Shown: positions 21,537 through 33,470, counted from the first letter of the stretch. The stretch is DNA of 64,000 nucleotides from Hordeum vulgare subsp. vulgare (GCF_904849725.1 NC_058522.1:229685084-229749083), one strand, 5' to 3'. The notes: a model not told the origin generated them from the letters alone. Numbers and translations are program-made.

Positions 21537-21758
21537 CTGAAATTTTTAGTGACTCAATAGAAAAGTGAACAAGGCTCAACAAAACTCATAGAAACTACTC
21601 CTACAAGTGCCTAGAGGCAAAATCATGCATCAAAACTACTTGGGACCAACTAAAATTAACATGCAAAGCTCAAGAACAGGGTCACCAAGACAACAAAAAT
21701 ACGCAATGAATAAAGCACTAGAGCAAAAACTAATTGGACCAATGGAGGAGTCACATAC
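21537..21758 (-). other. Predicted 222-nt 5'-UTR intron of the second ORF, copy B
   Basis: Donor CCTTG/GTATGTGACTCC at 21758 and acceptor AAAATTTCAG ending at 21537, about 30 nt before the ATG; a second acceptor AATTTTTCAG ends at 21526. Same length and same splice motifs as copy A with a diverged interior. Confidence 0.6.
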
Positions 21759-21889
21759 CAAGGAACAATTCCCCAAAACAGTTTGGTGAATGAGGCTTTG
21801 CACAAGGAGATCGAAAAATGCAGCAAGAAGAGCAAGAACACGGGTTTGAGCTGTGGAATGATTTTTTCTGAAGGTAGAAGAAAGAGATG

Positions 21890-22110
21890 GGAGCTGGAAT
21901 AAGTGGAGGGGGGCCACGTGGGACCCAGAAGCCTACCAGGCACGGTCAGGGGGGGGGGGGGGGGGTGGTCGGGCCTCCTGGGCTTGTGGCCCACTGGTGC
22001 ATCCCCGTGACTAGCTTTCTATCTCAGAAAATTTAAAAAATTCCAGAAAAAATCATACTTGAATTTCAGGGCATTTGAAGAACTTTTATTTTCGGGACGC
22101 TTTTCTAAGG
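21890..22110 (-). promoter_or_regulatory. LTR U3-like spacer upstream of the second ORF, copy B
   Basis: Resembles the U3 of copy B's own LTRs over about 200 bp in the same order. Shared elements are CTCCTGGGCTTGTGG, a G-run (G17 here at 21949-21965, G12 and G11 in the LTRs), GAACTTTTATTT and ATTCCAnAAAAAATC. A candidate internal promoter derived from the LTR; a strong TATA box like that of the LTR is not obvious here. Confidence 0.65.
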
Positions 22111-22317
22111 GACGGAAAAAGCAGAAAATAGGAAAATAGTGCTAAATTTATCATTTTTCTTCTAAGCAACAGAAAGTAAAAGTTGGGAACAGAGGGTTGT
22201 GACTCCTAGATTCATCCATCTCATGGTCATCAAAAGAAATCCATCAATGAGGTTGATCAAGTCTCCTTGACAAACTTCTTTCGGATCGCATAAAACCGGA
22301 GAATTTTCGAATAATCA

Positions 22318-22815
22318 CTAGGTTACCTCAACGGGGATGTGCATATCCCCAACAAGTAAATCATACTTCATCTTGGCAGTAGGTATAGGGCATTCAAAGC
22401 TTCCAATAAGAATCGATGAAGATTTTTCAATAGCATTGATGCAATGAACTCGATATTGTTTCTTCGGAAAGTGCACCGTATGCTCATTACCATTAACATG
22501 GAAAGTGACATTGCCTTTGTTGCAATCAATAACAGCCCCTGCAGTATTTAAAAAGGGTCTTCCAAGGATGACCGCCATGGCATCATCCTTGGGAATATCC
22601 AAAATAACAAAGTCCGTTAAGATAGTAACGTTAGCAACCACAAGAGGCACATCCTCGGAAATGCCCATAGGAAAAGCAGTTGATTTGTCGACCATTTGCA
22701 AAGACATTTCAGTAGGTGTCAACTTATCCAATTCAAGTCTATGGTATAAAGAGAGAGGCATAACACTAACACCAGCTCCAAGATCTCATAAAGCAGTTCT
22801 AACATAATTTCCTTT
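22318..22815 (-). pseudogene. Aspartic protease, Athila copy B
   Basis: C-terminal part of the gag-protease ORF. Readable blocks are GAGVSVMPLSLYHRLELDKL near 22720-22790, ILTDFVILDIPKDDAMAVIL, GRPFLNTAGAVIDCNKGNVT and a terminal LVGDMHIPVEVT followed by a stop. The end matches the natural stop of gag-protease in this family, so pol is not fused downstream. One frameshift near 22780 separates it from the gag frame, and the active-site Asp lies in that broken stretch. It would process Gag and perhaps the second protein. Confidence 0.82.
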
Positions 22816-25050
22816 AATGGAGCAAGGAATAGTGGCACTCCGGGATCACCTAGTTTCTTAGGAGTCCCACCCTTGAAGGTGTAATTAGCAAGCATGGTGG
22901 AAATCTGAACCTCAGGTATCTTCCTTTTATTAGTCACAATATCTTTCATGTACTTAGCATAAGGAGACATTTTGAGCATATTTGTCAAACACATTTGCCA
23001 AAAGACAGGTCTAATCATTTCAACAAAGCGCTCAAAATCCTCATCATCCTTTTTCTTGGATGGTTTGGGAGGAAAGGGCATGGGTTTCTGAACCCATGGT
23101 TCTCTTTCTTTACCATGCTTCCTAGCAATAAAGTCATTCTTATCGTATCTCTTGTTCTTATATTGTGGGTTATCAAGATCAACAACAGGTTCAATCTCCA
23201 CATCCTTATAATTACTAGGTTGAGCATCACCATGAACACCACTATCAATATTATCACTAGGCTCATGCTCATCACCAGATTGTGTTTCGGCATCAGAAAC
23301 AGAGACATCATTTGGATTCTCAGGTGTAACAGCAGCAGGTTTGTTAGCATGCAAGTTCCTATCATCTTTCTTTTTCTTCCTACTACCAAGATGACTAGGT
23401 GCAGTGCTAACTCCTTGAGAATCTTGTTCAATTCTCCTAGGATGGCCCTCAGGATACAAAGGTTCCTGAGTCATTCTACCACCTCTAGTGACAACTCTAA
23501 CATAATTGTCATTCAACTCATTGAGCAAGTCATTTTGGGCCTTAAGTACTTGTTCTACTTGAGTAGTGACCATAGAGGCATGTTTACTCAAAAGCTTAAG
23601 ATCATTGGCATTTCTATCCACAGAAGCACTTATATGATTAATCATGCGAGCATTTTGTTCCAATTGTCTGCTAACATAATCATTGAAACTTTGTTGTTTG
23701 GCAACGAAGTTATCAAATTCATCTAAGCATAAGCTAGCAGGTTTATCATAAGGAATATCACTCTCATTGAATCTACCAAGATAATTTACCTCTACTACCT
23801 GTGTTGGGTTATCAAGACCATGCATTTCTTCAATAGGTGGTAGATTCTTAACATACTCAGATTTAATACTTTTCTCTTGCATAGATTTCTTGGCTTCTTG
23901 CATATCTTCAGGACTGAGGAATAGAATACCTCTTTTCTTCGGAGTTGGCTTCGGAGGTGGTTCGGGAATAGTCCAAGCATTATCATTGCTCAAGATATTA
24001 TTCAATAGAATTTCAGCTTTTTCCATAGTTCTTTCCCTGAAAACACAACCAGCACAACTATCTAGGTGGTCCCTAGAAGCACCGGTTAGTCCATTATAAA
24101 ACATATCAAGTATTTCATTCTTATCAAGAGGGTGATCAAGCAAAGCATTCAGTAACTGGACAAGCCTCCCCCAAGCTTGTGGGAGACTCTCTTCTTCAAC
24201 TTGCACAAAGTTATATATATCCTGCAAGGCAGCTTGTTTCTTATGGACAGGAAAATATTTCTTAGAGAAATAGTAGATCATATCCTGGGGACTACGCACA
24301 CAACCAGGAGCAAGAGAAGTAAACCAAGTCTTAGCATCACCCTTTAGTGAGAAAGGAAAAAAACTTAAGGATATAGTAATGGAGAATTCTTTCCTCATTC
24401 GTGAATAGGGTGTCTATATCATTCAGCTTAGTAAGATGTGCTACAACCGTTTCAGACTCATAACCATGAAAAGGATCAGTTTTAACCAAAGTGATCAACT
24501 AAGGATCAACAGAGAATTCATAATCCTTATCAGTAACAAAGATGGGTGAAGTAGCAAACTTAGGATCGTATTTCATTCTAGCATTCAGAGATTTTTCTTT
24601 CCACTTGCGCAATAAATTCTCAAGATCATATCTATCCTTACAAGCAATAAAGACTTCAGCTACCTCTCCCTCCATAACATTACCCTCAGGTATATTAGGC
24701 AATTCATATCTAGGAGAGCTAGGCCTAACATGTGGAACAACAGGTTCTACTTCAATAATTTCATGAGTTTCAGAAGTATCATCACATTCAGCAGTAACTC
24801 TAGCAATTTGTGCATCAATAAATGCACCCAGTGGCAAATCATTATCAAGGAAAGCATCATCATAAGCATCATGGATAGCAGAAGTAGCATCATCAAGCAC
24901 ACGCGACATATCAGAATTTCTAGTAGGTGGTGGTGTCGCAAACTTACTCATAACTCAAGGTGAATCAAGTGCAGAGCTAGATGGCAGTTCCTTACCTGTC
25001 CTCGTAGTTGAGGGCAAGACTTTAGTTTTTGGATCTCTAGGATTCCTCAT
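22719..25050 (-). pseudogene. Gag, Athila copy B
   Basis: The preferred start is the ATG at 25050 (MRNPRDPKTK), homologous to the copy A start. A TGA at 24954-24956 follows the first 31 residues, then the frame is open from MSKFATPPPTRN to a TAG at about 24499. The main Gag body is open from 24398 to 22719 (559 residues) with FSLKGDAKTWFTSLAPGCVR, YYFSKKYFPVHKKQAALQDI, CAGCVFRERTMEKAEILLNN and ARKHGKEREPWVQKPMPFPP. No CCHC zinc knuckle is visible. Two stops and at least two frameshifts prevent a full product, though the long open body suggests recent decay. Confidence 0.85.
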
Positions 25051-25100
25051 AGTGATCAACAGACATAAATCCCAAGTGACTCAGAGAATAGAGCTATGCC

Positions 25101-25118
25101 TCCCCGACAACGGCGCCA
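25101..25118 (-). other. tRNA-Asp-type primer-binding site, copy B
   Basis: TGGCGCCGTTGTCGGGGA on the minus strand, 11 nt after the 5' LTR end; the Athila-type site with one apparent change. Confidence 0.9.
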
Positions 25119-25129
25119 GAAAATAGTCT

Positions 25130-26532
25130 TGATAACCCACAAGTATAGGGGATCGCAACAGTTTTCGAGGGTAGATTATTCAACCCAAATTTGTTGATTT
25201 GACACAAGGGGAAGCCAAAGAATATTCTGGAGTATTAGCAGTTGAGTTGTCAATTCAACCACACCTGAAAGACTTAGTATCTGCCGCAAAGTTTCAGTAG
25301 CAAAGTAGTGTGATAGTAACGGTAGCAGCGGTAACAGTAGCAGTAGTGACTTGTATAGCAATTGTGACAGCAGTAGCGGTAAAGTAACTTAGCAAGGACC
25401 AGTAGGAAAAACTCGTAGGAATTGGATCGGTGATGGATAATTATGTCGGATGACATTTATCATGTAACAGTTATAACATTGGGAGATATGTAACTAGCTC
25501 CAGTTCGTCAATGTAATGCAGGCATGTATTTCGTATTTAGTCATACATGCTTATGGAAAAGAACTTGCATGACATCTATTGTGCATCCCTCCCGTGGCAG
25601 CGGGGTCCTAATAGAAATTAAGGGATATTAAGGTCTCCTTTTAATAGAGAACCAGAACAAAGCATTAGGACATAGTGAATACATGAACTCCTCATACTAT
25701 GGTCATCTCTGGGAGTGGTTCCGGTTATTCTCACTCCGGGGTTGCCGGTTCATAACACATAGTAGGTGACTACAACTTGCAAGATAGGATCAAGAACACA
25801 TATATATTGATGAAAACATAATAGGTTCAGATCTGAAATCATGGCACTCGGGCCCTAGTGACAAGCATTAAGCATAGCAAAGTAGTAGCAACATCAATCT
25901 TAGAACATAGTGGATACTAGGGATCAAACCCCATCAAAACTAACTCGATTACATGATAGATCTCATCCAACCCATCACCGTCCAGCAAGCCTACGATGAT
26001 ATTGCTCACGAACGATGAAGAGCATCATGGAATTGGCGATGAAGGATGGTTGGTGATGACGACGACGTCGATTTGCCCTCTCCGGAGCCCAGAACGGACT
26101 CCAGATTTGCCCTTGAGAGGAAGAACAGGTGGTGGCAGCGGCTCCGTCTCGTGAAACGCGATGAACTCTTCTCTCCTAATTTTTTCCGTGCGAGAGAGAA
26201 TATATAGAGCTGGAGTTGGAGGCTGCGGAGCCACGAGGGCCTCACAAGCCTGCAAGGCCCGACCAGGGGGGGGGGGCGGGCTCCTGGGCTTGTGGGCTCC
26301 TGGCTCCGTGTCTCCAGTTGATTCTTGCGCTAGTATTTTTTATATATTCCACAAAAAATCCTCGTAACTTTCCATGTTATTCCGAGAACTTTTATTTCTG
26401 TGCAAAAACAAGACCATGGCAATTCTGCTGAAAACAGCGTCAGTTCGGGTTAGTTCCATTCAAATCATGCAAATTAGAGTCCAAAACAAGGGCAAAAGAG
26501 TTTGGAAAAGTAGATACGATGAATACATATCA
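25130..26532 (-). repeat. 5' LTR of Athila copy B (1403 bp)
   Basis: Pairs with 17025-18422; the ends are TGATAACCC and ATACATATCA on the plus strand. The TATA box lies at about 26200-26207 (minus strand CTATATATTC) and a G11 run at 26266-26276. Confidence 0.95.
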
Positions 26533-26537
26533 TTCCT
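26533..26537. other. Right target-site duplication of Athila copy B
   Basis: TTCCT, identical to 17020-17024. Confidence 0.9.
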
Positions 26538-29500
26538 GTTGACATTTGAAGTACCACCTTCGTGCCTCGAGGGTAGCATCGACATGGTCATCAGGTAAAG
26601 GTTGTACTTTGTGCACACAAAGGACCATCAGGAACAACTTATTAAATAAGTCATACAATTTCCTCATGGGAGAATGGTGAACCTTGCCAAACAAGATACT
26701 ATAACAATAGGTCCTACGACACTTATAACATCACCTTACCCAGTCACGTAGAGACCAATGCTATACTTTTTTGAAAAAAAGTTCCCACCATCATATCTGC
26801 CCGAGATTCAGATCTGATTGGTGTCATGATACCTAAGAGCCAGGATGACAGAGAAGAAAAAGGGGGCAACAAAATTTGACAAGATTCTTGGGATATAACT
26901 ATAGAAGCAAGTCTTGAATCATGAGTTCGATTGTAAGACACATGAACACAATGTCAAGACATTCACGCCCACGTGGAATTCTTATAATGAAACACAACCG
27001 AGTTCTAATTTGGGAACCATCATCGAGGATACCAAGGACCTTGTGTAAGCCTCGATTAGCTCTTATGAAGGAACTTATTTTCCTTTATCAAACCAATCAA
27101 TGGCTTGGGGTAGTAAGAAAGTTATAAGAAGTGAAGATAACAAATCTTCAAAAGATATAACAGTTTGCACATGCGTGAATGATTTGATATTACCCGAGAG
27201 GAAGCGAACAAAACTTTCTCATATTCACGGCGACAAGAATGCACGTGAACTTTGGGAAACCACTTATTCTATCAAACATATTCTTCATGAGCTAGGCACA
27301 AATATAATGCTTTCAAAAGCTTCATCATGAAACATGGATAAGTTGAGGGGGTGGCCTATGGGATTAGCAACAATCCCTAAAATTTCGATACAGATGAATT
27401 TACAAAATTATAAGAGCAAGGAGATAGCATTTGTCACATCAAATGATATAATGATGTATGCTCAAGGAAACATCAACAGTTAAACACAGATCGAATGGTG
27501 CACTCGGAAATATAGACTGAGTAGCACGACCAATGCTAAACTGGTGAGTCAACAACCAACACACTAAGAATGAAACTATTAGCCATTAACTTCAAAGCAG
27601 TAGGGTTGCCACAAGTATTGGAATCACACATCAGAGTTCACTTATCAGTATTCTGGTTAGAAACAACGCGGGGACCAAGAAATAAATGGTGATGGTGAGA
27701 AGTATCACTATATCAAGAATTCTTAAGAGGTGCACGAATTCTCAGAACACTCTTGACATAAAAGATGGTAATACTCCAAGGTAGAACATAACATAAGCTG
27801 GATAGCAAGGAACTCAATGGACAACACAAAACATGAACAAGTTTGTGTATGATGGGAGGCAATAAGGTTGTCGATGATAGCACAAATCATCGAGGGGCAA
27901 GTATGGTATTTATCATCATGAATTCGATTTATATCTTGGAAGAGTTTAGAATGCTGATGATGATCACAACACATTTCTCGAGAAGTTTCATGAATATGTA
28001 ATCGTTCAGCGATGATATCAAGCAAATGAATGGTGAAGCAAAAGGTTGTGAGAAACACATATAAGATTGCTAGCTCAAAATAGAAATTGCCTTTCAAGAC
28101 AACCGACATGATGTTGAAAGCTCAATGTAAGCCTAGCTCACTGTTGAAAATGTGTTCCGGGGATGGATGACATACATAGCATGGTCAAGCTTTAGCATGA
28201 CGATGATGATGTAGCCTAACAGCTTGGAGTGACATGATCGAGTACAGACTCATAAGCAAAAAAGATTACTAAGAGTTGTTGAATCGCAATGCATATTCGA
28301 TTCAGTTATAAGTGTCCTTGAGTGTCCAACAACTCAAAACACGAGGAAACTGGAATCAGAGAAATATCATAGCTTATGAGGAGCTCATAAGAAGTTATAT
28401 AACTCCATGATATTGTCGAGATACGAGGGATAATACTCTGAGGTAGACTGGAATAGAGATTAGACTAATGTATTGATCTATGGAATACAAGCACTTTACT
28501 TGTCTGAGGACGAAATCAAAGAAGAATAACAAGGTCGGAACCACGATTGTAAAGGACAAGATCCCAAATGCCAGATCAAATTATACCAAGGGAATTTATT
28601 GTTATGAAAAGCTTTCATGATAAGACATACATCGGGTCCATGGGCATGAATACAAAGTTCAAGGTCGACTCCCACTTCATCAATGCACCACCTGCCATTT
28701 ACTCCTTGCCTTTGATGAAGTTGTAGCTTTGAAAGATTATTTGACAAAACACAGAAGAGTAAGACTTGTGAAAACTCTCTGGTTCACACGGATTACGGAA
28801 GGCATAGGTTCAACCCATCGGGGCATCTTAGGAACATATAACACGAACTTCAATAGTAATTAACACATGCTTGAAGAGCATGGCCATAAGAAGCATAGGA
28901 TACAACATATCAAAGGGAGAAGACACAATTTACCAATGGCATCGTGTATCAGGGGAGAATATCACAAGAATTTTGAATGCGAAGGATGCTATCGGATAAT
29001 AACCCAAGAATGGGTCTGGCGGTCCACAAAGGACCTGATGTGAGCATCAACACTTAATCAGAGGAAGAAAGAATGCAAGGGCATCAGATTATAGAACATT
29101 AGGATAATTTGATGCTTTAACACAAAGGAATTATAACTCCAAGATCAGTGTATCAGATTCAGATGCTCTGATCAAGGATGAGTAAGATTGCTAGAATTAG
29201 ATGGATAATCAATTAGGGTTGATTTGTCGAGAACCAACTCATGTTTGGAAAGACGTCTTAGCTGAACACACAATTTATGAAGATCAACTGATGATTGGAT
29301 GCATTCACACACAGGTTGAATCAATAAGATCAAAGGAAAATCACAAATGATTTTAACGAATGCTGCTAGACATATGTAATTAACCATAATGTAAACATGT
29401 GAGAAAGGTCAAAATCAATAGGCTACTAAGGATTTCCTAAAATCGAACAGAAATTCGAAGGATTTTGAGACAACTGAGGACGAAGGAATCTCGGGTAAGA

Positions 29501-29899
29501 TACTTCGTGGCGCCTTGTAAAAACAAGAGCAAATGGAAAACAAAGTATGAACGACATTGTATGTATTCATCCATAGGGGTTGATGGAGGAAGGGAATCGC
29601 AAAAACGACGAGCACAAGTTCTGAGGAGAACTTCAGAGTCTTCTGATGAATCAAGCCATCAACTGGACTGAGGGGATCTGTGATAGGAAGTAGTTACAAG
29701 AATCTAGAGTTAGAGTTAGCAAAATCTTTAACCCGAAATAGAAGAGAGGTCACAACCGAGAGTATAGAAGAGGAGTAAAAGATCCTAATACTACCCAATT
29801 GAGATGTGGGCCCGGAAGCCACACAACAATGTTAGTAAAAGTTTTTCAAGTACTAGACTCAACTTCGTCCAAGGAGTTGGAAAGGGGGATACCTGCAGG
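26538..29899 (-). other. Internal non-coding region of the long-LTR element, 5' part
   Basis: About 3.4 kb with only short chance frames on both strands (the longest is 128 residues) and no retroelement domain that I can recognise. This supports a non-coding derivative. Confidence 0.6.
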
Positions 29900-29917
29900 C
29901 AACTGGCTTTGATACCA
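29900..29917 (-). other. tRNA-iMet-type primer-binding site of the long-LTR element
   Basis: TGGTATCAAAGCCAGTTG on the minus strand, 3 nt after the LTR end at 29921; the initiator-Met site TGGTATCAGAGC with one change. Confidence 0.85.
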
Positions 29918-30218
29918 AGTTGTGATCCCCCCAACTTAATCATACGCTAATCATACACACAAGTGCGTACGACCAAGATTAGGGACTCACGTGAAGATAT
30001 CACAACACAACTCTAGACACAAATTAAAGTCATGCAAGCTTAATATTACAAGCCACGGGCCTCAAGGGCTCGAACAGATAAGCTTGAATACACACGAGTC
30101 AGTGGAAGCAAACAATATTTGAGTACACACATAAGTAAACAAGTTTTGCCTTAAGAAGGCTAGCAAAAACACAACATCGGATCAAAAAGGAAAGGCCTTA
30201 TGCCTGGGCTCCTCCTAA

Positions 30219-30296
30219 CTACTCCTTGTCATAAGCGGCCTCCACATAGTAGTAGGCTCTGTCGGGGTAGTAGTAGTTGTCGTCGGGATCAGCCAT
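30219..30296 (-). CDS. Small Tyr-rich ORF in the long LTR (25 aa)
   Basis: ATG at 30296-30294 (MADPDDNYYYPD...) to TAG at 30221-30219. The composition is strongly biased to Asp, Tyr and Ala. It lies near the 3' end of the LTR, in the likely R-U5 region. An overlapping upstream ATG opens another frame. No known family; it could be chance, so confidence is low. Confidence 0.25.
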   Translation of the reverse strand: MADPDDNYYYPDRAYYYVEAAYDKE

Positions 30297-31148
30297 CTCC
30301 TGGGCTCGGTCATCTGGTCACGACAACTGTATCAAGAGGAAAAGGGGGAGCAAAGCAATGGTGAGTACTTATCCAAAGTACTCGCAAGACTGACATCACA
30401 ACTATGCTAAGTATGCATCAGTATCAAAGGAATGGGGCTATATCTTTGGACTGAACTATAGAAATGCTAGAATAGAGAGAGGGCCTAGTCCTATCAAAGA
30501 TTAGCATCTTCAGTGTCTTGCAACATTAGAAGAGTGCAGATCAGTAACACATATGTAATAAGTACATTGGAGAAAATTCATTTAAAAATGCCCGGAGATC
30601 CTTCCTCGACTCCCTGCAAGAAAGCAATCTTGGAGCCAACATTTCAATTTAACATCACAAGTATCCAATTCTAGTTAGAAGATCCGGAAACTCTCTCAGC
30701 GTCCGTTACCATGGACATGGCTATTCTAATAGATACACTTCCCTGCAAGGGTGCACAAACTTACCCAACATGCTCGATCAACTCCGACGGGCACACTTTC
30801 CTGGGTCATGCCTGGCCTCGGATTCGACACGTCGTAGTCCTACCTAGGCTCGACAAAGAGGTCACATGCCCGTCTACATTCTAATTGCAAAGGGGTCATG
30901 GGCCATCTCCCTTCACAATCCTATGCGTTGCAAGGACGGCCGATGTCAATCCTAACCAGTCTTAATACAAGACCAATGCTTACACGGACCCCCCGGGCAA
31001 GTGCCGCACAACTATGATATCTGAAGAGCTTTCGGGAGAATGTACGACGCAGACTGCCCATACTTATTCCCGCGTGGTGGTTAGTGCGAAATTCGCCAGA
31101 GGCCTTCTCAGATCACATATCCAAAACCCATTAAAGATTTGTTAAACC

Positions 31149-31398
31149 GTGGTGACGATCAATGATCCATGATAATTGGTCCCATCGCCCCGTCTCAAGG
31201 ACTTGTGGCAAGGGCCAAGAATGCCCGGCCACACCTCGTTGCAATTACGCGGGTATCCACCCGCACCTTAACTGCGGCGACGATTAGTGACCCACGATAT
31301 GTGGTCCCGTTGCCCCGTCTCGAGGACTTGTGGCAAGGGCCAAGAATGCACGACCATGCCTCTTCACAATCATGCGGGAATCCACCCGCACCACACAT
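31149..31398. repeat. 125-bp tandem duplication in the long LTR
   Basis: Two units, 31149-31273 and 31274-31398, share GACGATnAnTGAnCCAnGAT, CGCCCCGTCTC-type blocks, GGACTTGTGGCAAGGGCCAA and ATCCACCCGCACC, with about 15% differences by eye. Confidence 0.75.
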
Positions 31399-32864
31399 CT
31401 CATCATGTTAAAGTAGTAAAGTTCAAGTAACTGTGTGTCTATAACATCTAAGGAATTTTAGGTATGACCCTCGGTGGATTCAAATTGATGTAACCGTCAA
31501 GTTCACCAGGGAGGAATCACCCCGATGGCTCATGCTTGAAGGGTTGCACGGCATCGTCATTATCGGAAGTGGTGAAGGAGGAACCACCCTACGAAATCCA
31601 CCTACAGTTAACTACAATAGAAAGTTAACATCGGGAGTATATTACATGGTATCGCCCTCGGTAGTCGATAGTAGCACGGCATGGTCGTACAACTGAGGGG
31701 TGTGAGGTGATGTGACGGGTCATGGCGCATCGATCGGTTGATCGAGTTTTCAAGTCTCTGAGTCTTCAAGTCGTCGAGTCTTTCATGATGAAGTAGGGGC
31801 AACCATGGCTAAGTGGGCTCGCCGGGGATCACTAATCAACCTATACTAAGTATTTAATATGTAGTAGGGTGCATAGGTAGTTTAACAAAACAGACCATGC
31901 GTCAGAATAGGAGCTATCTACAACAGTAGCAAAAATCTAATGCAAGCATGAGGGTGAAAGAATTGGCGATATAGGGATGCTCAAGGGGGTTGCTTTCCTT
32001 GTTTCTCTGCTGCAAAAGGCTGGTCATCTGTGGCGTATCCGTCCCTGACAGCAACGTCAGTCTTGGTGTATACCAGAGAGAAGTGGGGGAAGAAACAATA
32101 AATAAAGGCCACCAGATGCAACACGATGCATGTCATGACAATATGCAGTGGTAGGGATGAGCTAACACATTACTAAACGTCACACACGGAGCGGGAAAAT
32201 ATCCGATGATATTCCCACCGTCTTTGGATACTACCGAACAAATGATCCTATCGCCAAAGTGTCCATGTTCATCATGCTAGGAGCATGTGACATATGAACG
32301 AACAATGTATTCAGATTCGTGAGATTTTTCTAAGCAACTTTCATGTACATAACGTTTTCATCTGAGTTACGGATTATTTTATATGAATTTATAAAGTTTT
32401 TAAAAATATTTTTAATTTAATTGATTTATTTTACTTTAGAAAAAGGTTTAGTTACGGAAAATATTTTTAAAAATTAACACGGATCCACATGTCATTGCTA
32501 GTTTAAGTTAATCTATTTAACAAATTAATTAACATGTCGATTAGTGGAAGTGGCCTACTGTTTAGTGCCACTCGGGGTGGCCACGGACAGGCCACGTCGG
32601 CGATGGCGGCCAGAGCAGCTCCGGCAAATATAAAAACGCGATGGAGGCCTCGGGAGGTCACTAGAAAATCGCTACTAAGGGCCATTTGGCCCATCACTTG
32701 GTGTGTTCGAACCGACGGGATGGACCGCGTCTGATGGGGGCGGTGGCAGTGCCAGAGGTGGCCAGAATCGGTGCCGGCGATGAGCAAGGCAGCGACAGTG
32801 TTCGGGCAAAGAGGGATCCAAGGCTAGGAGCACTAGAAGGGGCGTGCGCACGCACATTAGTTTG

Positions 32865-33470
32865 CTACTAGCGCGCTGAGCATGAACGTGAGCTCGGGCG
32901 CGGGCTAGGCATGTGATGGTTGTGGAGGCAAGGTGGACGGCGGCAGCACGGGCACAACAATGCATCGGGGCATCTACGGCTAAGCACAGGCCATGAGAGA
33001 GAGGGAGGAGGGGCAAGACCTCACCGGGATCCTGCACGTGTGCTCAAATGGGCTCAGGGGTTGCCTCGTGGACTCGATCGATGCCGATGAGCGGTGGCAT
33101 CCCGAGGAAGAAGAAGAAGGCAGGCGGGCGTTGCAGTGCCCTCCGACTCGAGCTCATGGCCGAAGGAGAAGTAGAGGACAACGACGGAGTTGTTGGGCCC
33201 ATCGGCGAGGTGAGAGGGGCTTGGTGGCCGTGGCTACGCGACGGCCATGGCGATGGTGGCGTCGGAAACGCGAGCGGGGAGGGAGAAGGCGAGCGTGGGG
33301 AGCAGGCGAGAGGATTCAGTGGGGCGGATAGGGTTCCATGGTGTCGAGGGTCACTTGTAGCCGGCAGGATGCCGCAGGATGGCCACCATAGCGAGGGGAG
33401 CGGCTGGTGGCGCGCATCGGCTCCCTCATGTCTCCCATGATGAACATGAGGAAGACGATGGGGGGGCTAG
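32865..33470 (-). other. GC-rich gene-like block inside the long LTR
   Basis: This block is much richer in G+C than its surroundings and lies within the 971 bp missing from the left LTR. On the minus strand it looks like an exon: an ATG-rich start (ATGGGAGACATGAGGGAG near 33440) and a GATCCCG/GTGAGG donor-like sequence near 33027. Frames of 112 and 130 residues on the plus strand have the low-complexity Arg/Gly composition of shadow frames. No protein is recognised. Confidence 0.35.

Larger units (their letters stand above)
17025..26532 (-). mobile_element. Athila-lineage gypsy copy B, complete, non-autonomous
   Basis: A 9508-bp element with two LTRs, PBS, polypurine tract and the perfect 5-bp duplication TTCCT. 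The minus strand carries gag, protease and an ATHILA ORF-1-type ORF, but no reverse transcriptase, RNase H or integrase, exactly as in copy A, so the lack of pol is a family trait and not a local deletion. The LTRs differ at about 4-6% of positions in the first 300 bp compared by eye, pointing to an insertion of the order of one to two million years under commonly used grass LTR rates. It is inserted in the internal region of the long-LTR element. Resembles Sabrina/WHAM families from memory. Confidence 0.92.

Noticed and set aside
27723..28109. 128-residue minus-strand frame in the long-LTR element
   Set aside because: No domain, no homologous frame elsewhere, and composition of random AT-rich sequence.
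33048..33440. 130-residue plus-strand frame as a possible host gene
   Set aside because: It is in the GC-rich block of an LTR, is rich in Gly/Arg as expected of a shadow frame, and matches no family I know.
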